A program made the translations under genes and the position numbers. Positions 1 through 8,101 of a stretch of DNA of 27,241 nt are shown in pieces (position 1 is the stretch's first letter; every line of letters begins with the position of its first letter). The notes below the pieces were generated by a model. It did no database searches. It was not told the origin of the DNA and was given only the letters and a program-made list of their open reading frames with translations. This stretch comes from JBBDWJ01 sp040902925 (GTDB lineage Bacteria; Acidobacteriota; Terriglobia; Bryobacterales; UBA6623): NCBI GenBank assembly GCA_040902925.1, contig JBBDWJ010000178.1, forward strand, positions 1 to 27,241, read 5' to 3'.

Positions 1-760
1 CGCCGTCGAGCATCTCGATCGCCGCCGGCACGATCGCGCGCGCGGTGATTTCGGCAACGGTCGCCGCGGCGTCTTCGGGCTCATCGTAAATAGCGAGCAC
101 GGTCTTGACCATCTCGGGCGCGCGCATCAGCCGCACGATGACTTTGGTGACCAGCACCATCGTGCCTTCCGAGCCGGTAAGCAGCCCGGTCAAATCGTAT
201 CCGGGCAGGTCGGCAGTCTTGCCGCCGACGTTGATCACGGTGCCGTCAGTGAGCACGGCTTCGATTCCCAGCACGTGGTTGGTAGTAACGCCGTAGGCAA
301 GCGTATGCGGGCCGCCGGCGTTTTCCGACACGTTGCCGCCGATGGTGCACGCGCGCTGGCTCGAAGGGTCTGGCGCGTAATAGTAGCCGTTGCCCTTCAC
401 CGCGAGAGTGATATCGAGGTTCACGACGCCGGGCTGCACGACCGCGCACTCATTCTCGTAGTCGATTTCGAGAATGCGGTTCATGCGGGCGAACGCGACC
501 ATCACACCGCCCTGCGTCGCAATGGTTCCCCCGCTGAGACCTGTGCCGGCGCCGCGCCCGACCAGCGGCAGGCGGTGCTCGCGGCAGATCTTGACGATGG
601 CGACGACGTCCTCGGTCGTCTTCGGGAAAACGACGCACTCGGGGCGCCCTTTGTCGATGCTGCCGTCGTATTCGTAGAGCAATAAATCCTGGGCGCGGTC
701 GAGCAAACCGCGCGGGCCAGCGACGTCACGCAATGCATTCAGTGCTTCAGGGGCGATCAC
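1..760 (-). CDS. glcD: FAD-linked oxidase, glycolate oxidase GlcD-type (partial, C-terminus beyond window)
   Basis: Reading the minus strand from a GTG at 760 gives 253 residues open to the left edge, so the C-terminal half is missing. The visible part is the PCMH-type FAD-binding domain of the GlcD / D-lactate dehydrogenase family. It has the glycine-rich loop VGRGAGTGLSGG near residues 66-77, followed by PDPSSQRACTIGGNVSENAG, which in this family contacts the FAD pyrophosphate. Members oxidise 2-hydroxyacids such as glycolate or D-lactate to 2-oxoacids, usually with GlcE/GlcF partners; none lies in the window. An in-frame TAG lies six codons upstream of the GTG, so little other start choice remains. 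The ribosome site is weak. The gene is divergent from guaA across a repeat-filled spacer. Glycolate versus D-lactate specificity cannot be told from this fragment. Confidence 0.88.
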   Translation of the reverse strand, partial: MIAPEALNALRDVAGPRGLLDRAQDLLLYEYDGSIDKGRPECVVFPKTTEDVVAIVKICREHRLPLVGRGAGTGLSGGTIATQGGVMVAFARMNRILEIDYENECAVVQPGVVNLDITLAVKGNGYYYAPDPSSQRACTIGGNVSENAGGPHTLAYGVTTNHVLGIEAVLTDGTVINVGGKTADLPGYDLTGLLTGSEGTMVLVTKVIVRLMRAPEMVKTVLAIYDEPEDAAATVAEITARAIVPAAIEMLDG

Positions 761-819
761 AATCCCAATGATATACTAGTCGCTTGAAACGGCCCGCGAT
801 TGCCTGCGGGACTGGCCCG

Positions 820-954
820 CGGGGACAGTCACCCGATCGCACAATGCGAGTCGGCGGGGACAGTCACCCGATCACACTGCGTCGAGCGAGCGCAAACCGT
901 GTCATCGGGTGACTGTCCCCCTTCGCACACTATCGGGTGACTGCCCCCTCGCAC
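820..954. repeat. Cluster of four REP-like inverted repeats
   Basis: The 256-bp spacer between the divergent FAD oxidase and guaA holds four copies of one unit. Two are in plus orientation, GGGGACAGTCACCCGAT at 821-837 and again at 856-872. Two are in reverse orientation, ATCGGGTGACTGTCCCC at 904-920 and a one-mismatch copy at 932-947. The direct pair can fold onto the inverted pair as a large hairpin. The look is that of REP/BIME palindromes mobilised by RAYT (Y1_Tnp) proteins; no such protein is in the window. The repeats end about 60 bp before the guaA start. Confidence 0.8.
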
Positions 955-1016
955 CGTCCCCTCGCACCAAGCGCGGTGCGGCGACGCGAAGCGCCGTGCA
1001 CTCACCACAGTTTTCC

Positions 1017-2810
1017 ATGGATAAGATAGCTGTCCTCGATTCGGGCGGGCAGTACTGCCATCTGATCGCCCGCAAGGTCCGCGAACTCGGCGTGTATGCC
1101 GAAATTCTGCCGCTCGATGTCGCGCCGGCTGAGTTGGAGGGTTATCGCGGCGTCATCATTTCGGGCGGGCCGTCGAGTGTGTTTGAGCCGAGCAGTCCGC
1201 ACCCCAAAGCCGGCCTGTTCGCGATTCCCCAACCGATCCTGGGCATCTGCTACGGCCATCATCTGATGGCGCATCATCTCGACGGCAAGGTCGAGCCCGG
1301 CAAGACGCACGAATTCGGCCGCGCCGACCTCGACGTGCGGCTGCCGGACTCGCTGTTTAGCGGACTGGCGCGCCGCCAACGCGTTTGGATGAGCCACGGC
1401 GACAGCGTCTCGAAGCTGCCGTCGGGCTTTCAGGTGCTGGCCGGCACGCGCGAATGCGACGTCGCCGCCATGGGCGACCTCGACCGCAAACTCTTTGGCC
1501 TGCAGTTCCACCCCGAAGTCATGCACACCGCGCACGGCTCGGAGATGTTGCGCAATTTCCTCGCCCGCGTCTGTGGCTGCGGTATGGATTGGCATCCCGA
1601 AAATCGCGTCGCGCAGCTCGTCGAGAGCATCCGCAAAACAACGCGCCAGCGCCGCGTGCTGTTTTTCCTGAGCGGCGGCGTCGATTCGACGGTCGCCTAT
1701 GCGCTGACCGTGCGGGCCCTGGGACGCGACCTGGTGCACGGCATCTACGTCGATACGGGCTTCATGCGCGCCGGAGAAACAGAAGAAATCCAAACCGCGT
1801 TCGAACGCCTGGATCTGGGCAAGCTCGAAGTTGTCTCCGCGGCCCGGCAGTTCTTTTCCGAATTGAGCGGAGTGGTCGAGCCGGAAGAAAAACGCCGCAT
1901 CATCGGACGCCTGTTCGTCGAAGTGCAAGACCGCATCCTCGAACAAAACGAATTTGCCGGCCATGATTGGATGCTGGGCCAGGGCACGATCTATCCCGAC
2001 ACGATTGAATCGGGCGGCACGTCGAATGCCGCCGTCATCAAGACCCATCACAACCGCGTCGAGCGGATCAACGAGCTGATTCGCGAAGGCCGCGTTCTCG
2101 AACCGCTAGCCGAGTTCTACAAAGACGAAGTGCGCGCGCTGGGGAGAGCGCTCGGGCTGCCCAAGCCGCTTGTCGAGAGGCATCCGTTTCCGGGACCGGC
2201 GCTGGCGATTCGATGCCTGTGCGCGGCGAAAGCAGCGCGGCCGCACGCCGACGAGGAAATCGACGCCGCCGCGCGCAAAGCGGGCTTGCAGGCGTTCCTG
2301 CTGCCAGTGCGTAGCGTAGGCGTGCAGGGCGACAGCCGCAGCTACGCGGAACTGACAGTGCTGCACGGCGGCCCCCTCGAGTACAACAAGCTGCTGCCCG
2401 TTGCGACGCGCATCACCAATCAATACCGCCGCACCAACCGCGTGACGGTGGCCCTTGCGCCCAAGCGCTGGCGTCCGGCCGAATGGAAAACGCATCGCGC
2501 GACGCTGACCCGCAAGCGGGTTGCACTGCTGCAGGCCGCCGACCGCGTTGTGACGGCGTTCCTGCGCGGCAACGGCCTTTACAGCAAAGTTTGGCAGTGC
2601 CCTGTAGTGCTCGTGCCGCTCGGCCGCAACGGCGGCGAGACGATTGTCTTGCGGCCGATTACCTCCGTCGATGGTATGACCGCGCAAGTCGCGAAGCTGC
2701 CGCCGGCCAAAGTCGAAGCTCTCGCGAAAAAGATCAAAGCGCTGCCCGGAGTCGACGCCGTGCTCTATGACGTCTCGCACAAGCCGCCCTCGACGATCGA
2801 GTGGGAGTAG
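1017..2810 (+). CDS. guaA: GMP synthase (glutamine-hydrolysing), long C-terminal form
   Basis: It converts XMP, glutamine and ATP to GMP, the last step of guanine nucleotide synthesis in the cytoplasm. The product is 597 residues. The class I glutamine amidotransferase domain has nucleophile Cys78 in GICYGHH and His165/Glu167 in QFHPEV. The PP-loop is SGGVDS at 219-224, followed by the HPFPGPALAIR block. The dimerisation domain ends in KPPSTIEWE. I chose ATG 1017 because MDKIAVLDSGGQYC is the family's N-terminus; the open frame extends to 909 but only through repeat DNA. The protein is about 70 residues longer than the usual ~525 because the C-terminal domain carries an extra segment after VRSVGVQGDSRSY. 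That arrangement resembles the eukaryotic long form more than the E. coli one. mutM follows 45 bp downstream and may be cotranscribed. Confidence 0.97.
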   Translation: MDKIAVLDSGGQYCHLIARKVRELGVYAEILPLDVAPAELEGYRGVIISGGPSSVFEPSSPHPKAGLFAIPQPILGICYGHHLMAHHLDGKVEPGKTHEFGRADLDVRLPDSLFSGLARRQRVWMSHGDSVSKLPSGFQVLAGTRECDVAAMGDLDRKLFGLQFHPEVMHTAHGSEMLRNFLARVCGCGMDWHPENRVAQLVESIRKTTRQRRVLFFLSGGVDSTVAYALTVRALGRDLVHGIYVDTGFMRAGETEEIQTAFERLDLGKLEVVSAARQFFSELSGVVEPEEKRRIIGRLFVEVQDRILEQNEFAGHDWMLGQGTIYPDTIESGGTSNAAVIKTHHNRVERINELIREGRVLEPLAEFYKDEVRALGRALGLPKPLVERHPFPGPALAIRCLCAAKAARPHADEEIDAAARKAGLQAFLLPVRSVGVQGDSRSYAELTVLHGGPLEYNKLLPVATRITNQYRRTNRVTVALAPKRWRPAEWKTHRATLTRKRVALLQAADRVVTAFLRGNGLYSKVWQCPVVLVPLGRNGGETIVLRPITSVDGMTAQVAKLPPAKVEALAKKIKALPGVDAVLYDVSHKPPSTIEWE

Positions 2811-2855
2811 CCACGCCGCTCTTGCTTGGTGTGTTGACGCCCAACATCAAAGGTC

Positions 2856-3662
2856 ATGCCCGAGCTGCCAGAAGTCGAAACCATCATCCGGGGGCTGAGC
2901 CGCAAACTGATCGGCCGGCGCATCGCCAACGTGGAATTCCCGTGGCCGGGGCTGGTTGTCGGCGATGTTGATGAGACAACGCGGCAGCTCCGCGGCCAGC
3001 GCATCCACGACATCCACCGCCACGGAAAATATATCGTTGTCGAGCTGAGCCGTGCGCGAAAGCGCTCATGCCTGGTCATTCACTTGCGCATGACCGGCAA
3101 CCTGCTCATCAACGGCGAGCCCGGGCCCTACACGCGCGGGATTCTCTACTTCGAAGGCGGGCCCGTGCTCGTCTATCACGACATCCGAAAGTTCGGGCGC
3201 TGGCAATGGTCCCCGGAGCTTCCGCCGCGGCTGCCCGAGCTCGGCCCCGACCCGCTTGATATTTCCGACGCCGAGTTTCTCGTGAGAGTGCGGTCGCGCC
3301 GCGCCATGGCCAAGGCGCTGCTGCTCGATCAGGAGTTCTTGCGAGGACTGGGCAACATCTACGCCGACGAGGCGCTATTTCGCGCCGGGATTCACCCCCG
3401 CACGAACACGGCCGGCCTCGGACCCACGCGAGCCCACAGGCTGTGGACCGCCATCCGCGAGGTCCTGAACGACGCCATCGCCCAAGGCGGCTCGACGATC
3501 AGCAACTACGTCGATTCCAACGGCTCGGAAGGATATTTCCAGCTCAGCACGTTCGTTTATGGCAAGACGGGCGAGAAGTGCAAGAAATGTAAGTCGGCCA
3601 TCCGCCGCATCATTGTCGCCAGCCGCAGCACGCATTTCTGCCCGCGCTGCCAGCGACGGTAG
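2856..3662 (+). CDS. mutM: Formamidopyrimidine-DNA glycosylase
   Basis: A base-excision repair enzyme that removes 8-oxoguanine and ring-opened purines from DNA and cuts the strand by beta/delta elimination. The 268-residue product is full length. It begins MPELPEVET, giving Pro2 as the Schiff-base nucleophile and Glu3. The conserved beta-hairpin Lys58 lies in HGKYIVVEL. LRGLGNIYADEALFRAGIHP is the helix-two-turns-helix DNA-binding motif. The C-terminus carries a four-cysteine zinc finger (Cys242, Cys245, Cys262, Cys265). The Pro-Glu start must be exposed after Met removal, which fixes the ATG at 2856. It follows guaA on the same strand. Nei (endonuclease VIII) paralogues are the only alternative, and the MPELPEVET start with the zinc-finger spacing favours MutM. 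Confidence 0.97.
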   Translation: MPELPEVETIIRGLSRKLIGRRIANVEFPWPGLVVGDVDETTRQLRGQRIHDIHRHGKYIVVELSRARKRSCLVIHLRMTGNLLINGEPGPYTRGILYFEGGPVLVYHDIRKFGRWQWSPELPPRLPELGPDPLDISDAEFLVRVRSRRAMAKALLLDQEFLRGLGNIYADEALFRAGIHPRTNTAGLGPTRAHRLWTAIREVLNDAIAQGGSTISNYVDSNGSEGYFQLSTFVYGKTGEKCKKCKSAIRRIIVASRSTHFCPRCQRR

Positions 3663-3799
3663 CCGGCGCGCCCGTCATCCCGCGGCACCGACGATGAACC
3701 GCCTCACCCAATTGGGCACGGCGTCATCGATTAAACGGGAAAACGTGTGAAACCGGCCGATCGCGTACAATGAACCTACCGCTTCGGCGGACAGCCACA

Positions 3800-4057
3800 A
3801 TGCCCAGACTTGGCAGACTTCTCGCGGCAGCGGTGCGGCGCATCGCCGCCGATCCGCGCGTGCGAGCCAAGGTCTCCGAGGTCGTCGAAAACGACATCAA
3901 ACCGAAAGCGAAAGAGGCTTGGAAGAAGAACAAGCCCAAGGTCGAAGCCAAGGCCGCCGAGTGGAATGAAAAGGTCCGCCAAAAGGCCACGCGCGAAAAC
4001 TTCGAGAAGCTCGCCGCCAACGTTCGCGAACGTTTCAAGGAACGCTCGAAACCGTAG
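3800..4057 (+). CDS. Small Lys/Arg-rich helical protein of unknown function
   Basis: A predicted 85-residue protein, MPRLGRLLAAAVRRIAADPR and onward, very rich in Lys, Arg, Glu and Ala. Almost the whole chain looks amphipathic and helical, with a KPKAKEAWKKNKPKVEAKA stretch recalling histone H1-like or coiled-coil proteins. No signal peptide or membrane segment is visible. An upstream ATG at 3770 would add 10 residues. I prefer 3800 because a purine-rich GGCGGA precedes it, and a possible -10 box, TACAAT (3766-3771), overlaps the upstream ATG. Codon use matches real genes here, with the plus frame open and GC-ended. Function unknown; nucleoid or RNA binding is only a guess from composition. 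Confidence 0.55.
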   Translation: MPRLGRLLAAAVRRIAADPRVRAKVSEVVENDIKPKAKEAWKKNKPKVEAKAAEWNEKVRQKATRENFEKLAANVRERFKERSKP

Positions 4058-4087
4058 CGGTCCCGCGGAAGCCGGCACGGCGTTGGG

Positions 4088-4354
4088 TCAGCTCGCGAAG
4101 CGCTCCGCGAAATAGTTGTAGATCCAAGCGATCAGCAGTCCCGCCAACCCGCCATCGATAGCTCCATAAGCGGCGCCCAGCAGGGCCTCCGAAAAAGTCC
4201 CCGCTCCGAACACGCCCGGATACACCGAACCCAACACCACCAGGATGTCCGCCCCATAAGGCGGGATCAGCACATTGAGAATCCCGATCAGGAACATCGC
4301 GCCGCCCCACAACAGGCCAATCGTGAACGCCAAAGCCTTGGCCGACAACTTCAT
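4088..4354 (-). CDS. Small membrane protein (type often annotated as holin-like)
   Basis: An 88-residue hydrophobic protein, MKLSAKALAFTIGLLWGGAM and onward. It has a first membrane segment at about 6-30, a second around 38-60 and a third at about 65-84 ending WIYNYFAERFAS. The start ATG at 4354 is preceded by GGAG seven bases upstream, a good ribosome site. The pattern (MKL start, LLWG, a central Y-P-G motif, then YGAIDGGLAGLLIAWIYN) matches small proteins of soil bacteria that databases often label bacteriophage holin. No phage genes are near, so lysis is unlikely and the true role is unknown. It converges with the Lys-rich gene across a 30-bp gap. Confidence 0.7.
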   Translation of the reverse strand: MKLSAKALAFTIGLLWGGAMFLIGILNVLIPPYGADILVVLGSVYPGVFGAGTFSEALLGAAYGAIDGGLAGLLIAWIYNYFAERFAS

Positions 4355-4406
4355 CTCTTGTCTCCTACGAGGATCAGCCCGATTCTACAGCCGCCGCCGG
4401 CGGCGA

Positions 4407-4448
4407 TGGAAATAAAAGCGGCCGCCCTTCCCCCCGGAAGGCGGCCGC
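4407..4448 (-). terminator. Rho-independent terminator-like hairpin (minus strand)
   Basis: On the minus strand, two 13-14-bp GC-rich arms (4436-4448 and 4418-4431) pair with a single bulged base. The stem is followed at once by CTTTTATTT, as in an intrinsic terminator. The plus strand has no T tract after the stem. No annotated minus-strand gene lies upstream between 4449 and 4893. Either a short unannotated transcript ends here, or this is a leader attenuator for the membrane protein gene whose ATG (4354) lies about 50 bp further on. Confidence 0.55.
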
Positions 4449-4641
4449 GCAGGGTTTGCAGTTGCTTCTCCGCCTCAATCCTGTGAAAGCACAAATTGTG
4501 GAGCGAGCATTGTCACTCGCCTGCGCCTGGATTCCGGCTCGCAAGCGCGACGGCCTCCCGCCGATCCGCAAGGCCGAGTGGGGTACCGTCCGCTGCCACG
4601 AGCGCTAAAACATATACCACCGTTCCCGTCGAACCGTCAAG

Positions 4642-4785
4642 GTGGCACCGACAATCCTGTCTGTGCGCTAGCCCGTAGGGTGAGTGCATTGTCTGGGCTC
4701 TGCGCCTTAGCTCCATCGAATTGCACAGACAGGATTGCCCAGGCCCACACAGCAACGCCCGCACAGACAGGATTGTCCGTGCCAC
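4642..4785. repeat. Inverted repeat family (ACAGACAGGATTGTC type)
   Basis: A 25-bp unit at 4642-4666 recurs in reverse complement at 4761-4785 with a single mismatch. A third, partial copy, GCACAGACAGGATTGCCC, lies at 4723-4740 in the second orientation. The unit reads GACAATCCTGTCTGTGC in one direction. The block sits in the 540-bp gene-free stretch 4355-4893 before the E1 gene. No ORF in this stretch looks coding. It resembles a REP or MITE-like dispersed element and is unrelated in sequence to the 820-954 repeats. Confidence 0.75.
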
Positions 4786-4893
4786 TTTCTGAAACGGATC
4801 ACTACGCCTCAGGCGTCCACCCAACGAGGCTGGAAACGCGGGGCCGCAAGCGGGCCCATGATAGACTCAAAAAAGCCCCGCGGCGAGAGGGTT

Positions 4894-7014
4894 ATGGCCA
4901 CCAAAGGCGGTATTCTTTCGGATCTGTTGGCGCGCGGCGAGCTTACCGCCGACGATCTGCTCGAGGCATACCGCATCATGTATCTCTCGCGGCGGCTCGA
5001 TGACCGCGAGATCACCCTCAAGCGCCGCAATCAGATCTATTTTCAGGTCAGCGCAGCCGGACATGAGGCCATCCAAACGGCTGTCGGAATGGCGCTACGC
5101 CCGCGTTTCGACTGGTTCTATCCCTACTATCGTGATCGCGCTCTGTGCTTGGCTTTGGGCGTAACGCCCCTCGACATGCTGCTGCAAGCGGTGGGCGCCG
5201 GATCAGACCCCGCCTCGGGCGGTCGGCAGATGCCTTCGCATTGGTCGAGTCCCGAGCTGCACATCGTTACGGCCTCCAGCCCGACCGGGACGCAGTTTTT
5301 GCAGGCCGTGGGGTGCGCCGAGGCGATGCGGCGAAAACAGCAGCCGAATGCGTCCAACGATGGATCTGCCGCCGCTGGGGAAGTAACTCTCGTCTGCGCC
5401 GGCGACGGAGCGACCAGCGAAGGCGAGTTCTGGGAAGCCCTCAACGCCGCGTGTCTCGACCGCCTACCGGTGCTATTCCTGATCGAGGACAACGGGTACG
5501 CAATCTCGGTGCCCGTGGAGGTGCAAACCGCGGGCGGCTCGATTTCGCGGCTCGTCAGCGCCTTTCCCCACCTGAAAATCGATGAGGTCGATGGGCTCGA
5601 TTTTCGCGCCTCCTACGAGGCCGCGCGCGCGGCGGTCGAGCACTGCCGCAGCGGGGAAGGGCCGGCGCTGCTGCACGCCCACACGGTGCGCCCTTACGCG
5701 CATTCGCTTTCCGACGACGAAGCGCTCTACAAGACGCCCCAGGAGCGGGCCAGCGAAAGCGAGCGTGATCCGGTCCCCGCTTTGGCTCGCCTGTTGGAAC
5801 AGGAAGGCATCGCCGACGAGCACACGATCATTTCGTTGCATCAGGAGATTGACCGCGAAGTGCAGCAGGCGGCCGATGAAGCTTTAGAGGCGCCGCCTCC
5901 CGCGCCAGGCTCGTCTCTAAAATTTCTCTATTCGCCCAGCGTGGATCCCACCGGCCCCGACTTCCATACCGAACCGGATTTGACTGGCGAGCCGAAAACG
6001 ATGCTCGACTTGATCAACCGCTGTTTGTACGCCGAAATGAGCCGCGACGCCAGCGTTGTCGTTTTCGGAGAAGACGTCGCCGATTGCAGCCGCGAAGAAA
6101 ACCTCGGTGTGCTCAAGGGTAAAGGCGGCGTCTTCAAGGCCACCGGCGGGCTGCAGCGCAAGTTCGGCGGAAGGCGCGTGTTCAACTCGCCTCTGGCGGA
6201 AGCGAGCATCGTCGGCCGCGCGATCGGCATGGCGACGCGCGGGCTGAAGCCAATCGTGGAGATTCAATTCTTCGATTACATCTGGCCGGCGATGATGCAA
6301 ATCCGTGACGAGCTGGCGAACATCCGCTGGCGCTCGAACAACGGTTTTTCCTCGCCGCTGGTGATTCGCGTTCCCATCGGCGGATATCTCGGGGGCGGCG
6401 CCGTGTATCACAGCCAGTCCGGCGAGGTGATTTTCACTCACATTCCGGGGCTGCGCGTGGTGTTCCCATCGAACGCGCTCGACGCGGCGGGTCTGCTGCG
6501 AACCGCGATCCGCTGCGACGACCCGGTGCTGTTTCTCGAGCACAAAAAACTCTATCGCGAGACATACAATCGCAGCCCCGATCCCGGACCCGACTACCGC
6601 ATCCCGTTTGGCTGCGCTCACACCGTGCGCGAGGGAAGCGACCTGACGATCGTTACTTACGGGGCGCTGGTCCACCGCGCGCAGCACGCGGCGGCGCGCA
6701 TGGAAAAGAAGCACGGCGTCGGTATCGAGATCATCGACCTGCGCACGCTGGCTCCCTATGATTGGGAAGCAATCCGCAAATCAGTGACGAAAACCAGCCG
6801 CGTGATCATCGCCCACGAAGACTGTCTCTCATTCGGATACGGCGCCGAGATCGCCGCGCGCATCGGGAACGAGCTTTTTAGCCACCTGGACGCTCCCATC
6901 GGCCGCATTGGCGCGCTCGACACCTGGGTCGCCTACCATCCCCGCCTGGAAAAAGAAATCCTGCCGCAAGTCGAAGATCTCGAAAACGAGATCGAGCGCC
7001 TGCTGGAGTATTAG
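4894..7014 (+). CDS. 2-oxoacid dehydrogenase E1, fused alpha and beta subunits (branched-chain type)
   Basis: The thiamine-diphosphate E1 component decarboxylates a 2-oxoacid and transfers the acyl group to the lipoyl arm of E2. The 706-residue chain fuses two subunits. The E1-alpha domain (about 1-350) has the ThDP motif GDGATSEGEFWEA starting at residue 170 and ending in EDNGYAIS at 198-205. The E1-beta domain (about 370-706, MLDLINRCLYAEMSRDASVV and onward) has the transketolase pyrimidine-binding and C-terminal domains. I chose ATG 4894 because GAGAGG lies just upstream and MATKGGILSDLL is a plausible N-terminus; the frame stays open to 4735 through repeat DNA. Fused E1 of this type is usually annotated as branched-chain 2-oxoisovalerate dehydrogenase; pyruvate or acetoin cannot be excluded. 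No E2 or E3 gene is adjacent. Confidence 0.92.
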   Translation: MATKGGILSDLLARGELTADDLLEAYRIMYLSRRLDDREITLKRRNQIYFQVSAAGHEAIQTAVGMALRPRFDWFYPYYRDRALCLALGVTPLDMLLQAVGAGSDPASGGRQMPSHWSSPELHIVTASSPTGTQFLQAVGCAEAMRRKQQPNASNDGSAAAGEVTLVCAGDGATSEGEFWEALNAACLDRLPVLFLIEDNGYAISVPVEVQTAGGSISRLVSAFPHLKIDEVDGLDFRASYEAARAAVEHCRSGEGPALLHAHTVRPYAHSLSDDEALYKTPQERASESERDPVPALARLLEQEGIADEHTIISLHQEIDREVQQAADEALEAPPPAPGSSLKFLYSPSVDPTGPDFHTEPDLTGEPKTMLDLINRCLYAEMSRDASVVVFGEDVADCSREENLGVLKGKGGVFKATGGLQRKFGGRRVFNSPLAEASIVGRAIGMATRGLKPIVEIQFFDYIWPAMMQIRDELANIRWRSNNGFSSPLVIRVPIGGYLGGGAVYHSQSGEVIFTHIPGLRVVFPSNALDAAGLLRTAIRCDDPVLFLEHKKLYRETYNRSPDPGPDYRIPFGCAHTVREGSDLTIVTYGALVHRAQHAAARMEKKHGVGIEIIDLRTLAPYDWEAIRKSVTKTSRVIIAHEDCLSFGYGAEIAARIGNELFSHLDAPIGRIGALDTWVAYHPRLEKEILPQVEDLENEIERLLEY

Positions 7015-7063
7015 ACCCCGTATCAGGGCAGCGCTCGATGCGCGCTGCCATCCGAAGCTCATC

Positions 7064-7216
7064 GGCGCAGCCGATCCGAGCCCTACCCGCCAGGGTGGGG
7101 CCATTTTTGAACTCGTTCAGCGTCGTATATCCAAAAGCTTCTGATGTCTTTTTNNNNNNNNNNTTTTTGATTGGTACGGCCCCACCCTGGCGGGTAGGGC
7201 TCGGATCGGCTGCGCC
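7064..7216. repeat. Perfect 39-bp inverted repeat around a 10-N assembly gap
   Basis: Bases 7064-7102 are the exact reverse complement of 7178-7216, separated by a 75-base spacer that contains the only run of Ns (7154-7163). Each arm contains its own short stem (CCCTACCC against GGGTGGGG), so each may be a REP-like unit. The pair lies between convergent genes (E1 ending at 7014, the LolA-like gene ending at 7256) and could serve as a bidirectional terminator. The N gap shows the assembler broke here, as expected for a repeat copied elsewhere in the genome. The true spacer length is therefore unknown, and a scaffolding fold-back artefact is possible. Confidence 0.85.
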
Positions 7217-7255
7217 CAATACCGGAATCGAGACCTCTTGCCGAAGCCCGCGCCG

Positions 7256-8101
7256 TCAAGGCAACGGATCAAGCTTCGGCACATCTTTGCCCAGCTCGAA
7301 AAGCGCGGCATTCAGATCCTGGTTGATCGCCGCCGCCCGCCCGAAGAACTCGAAGACCTTATCGCCATCGCGTTCCTGGCGGATGTTCCAGGGAATCATC
7401 ACCCCGTCGACCGTACGATATTTGGAGTAGATCGATTTTTCCTCGTAGGGGACGCGAGTCTTGCGGTCGCGCCGCAAGTACACCTGCTGGAGGGGCAGAT
7501 GGTCTGACATGCGGAGATAAACGGTAATGCTCTCGCCTTCGCGGTCGGAAATTTCAACCGCGTCGGTCGGAACATTGTTAATGATCTCGGTGCCCTTGTA
7601 GTAGAAGTAGAGGTCGGGCTCGTCGAGCCGGTAGCGAAGGAAGTAGAAATAGTTGCGGCGCATCGCGTCGCGATACTCGTCGATGCGTTCCTCGGGCAGC
7701 GGTCTGGCGCCGCGAAACGTCACCTCCCAGCCTTGCCCGTTTTTGTAGAGTGCGTAGTAGTCGCCTTCCTCGGTGTAAACGTCGCGGCGGCTGACAGGAA
7801 GCCAATCGGCCGCGGCGTCGGCCTGCATCGGCTCAAAGTTTTCGTAGCGCGTAAAGACGGCCAGCCCGCTCAAATTCTGCCGGTAGAACGAATAAGCGCG
7901 GCCCTCGAGGGTAAGATTGCGAACCTTCAAAAACGCGTCGCCGCCCAGCACCTTCAACGATTCGAGCACCAACTGCTTGCCCTGCTCCTGACGGGAATCG
8001 GCGGTTTTGGCGGCGCGCGGCGCGGCAAACAAAAACACAACCGCCAACACCCCGGCAAAAGCTACGGTCTTCCCGACGTGTTCTCTCCCGTGTGGATACA
8101 A
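7256..8101 (-). CDS. Exported outer-membrane lipoprotein-sorting (LolA-like) protein
   Basis: A 281-residue exported protein. The start is a TTG at 8101 with a strong GGAGAGG ribosome site nine bases upstream. A signal peptide follows (hydrophobic core VAFAGVLAVVFLFAA, likely cleavage near residue 30). The mature part is rich in aromatic beta-strands (YNFLRYRLDE-like repeats, YLRMSDHLPLQQVYLRRD, VDGVMIPWNI), the pattern of the LolA/LolB-like half-barrel fold common in Acidobacteriota. The motif G-x-x-P-x-Y-E-E-K-S-x-Y-S-x-Y-R-x-V-x-G-V-x-x-P is typical of that group. No lipobox cysteine is seen, so it is probably periplasmic. The exact partner is unknown. It is divergent from glnE, with about 212 bp between the starts. 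Confidence 0.75.
   Translation of the reverse strand: MYPHGREHVGKTVAFAGVLAVVFLFAAPRAAKTADSRQEQGKQLVLESLKVLGGDAFLKVRNLTLEGRAYSFYRQNLSGLAVFTRYENFEPMQADAAADWLPVSRRDVYTEEGDYYALYKNGQGWEVTFRGARPLPEERIDEYRDAMRRNYFYFLRYRLDEPDLYFYYKGTEIINNVPTDAVEISDREGESITVYLRMSDHLPLQQVYLRRDRKTRVPYEEKSIYSKYRTVDGVMIPWNIRQERDGDKVFEFFGRAAAINQDLNAALFELGKDVPKLDPLP

Noticed and set aside
820..954. CRISPR array
   Set aside because: Only four units in mixed orientation with irregular 18-32-bp spacing and no cas genes.
1002..2051. Long 349-residue minus-strand frame opposite guaA
   Set aside because: It is antisense to the conserved GMP synthase; high GC content opens such frames and it has no recognisable motifs.
5917..6714. 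265-residue minus-strand frame opposite the E1 gene
   Set aside because: Shadow of the conserved E1-beta domain; no domain is seen in it.
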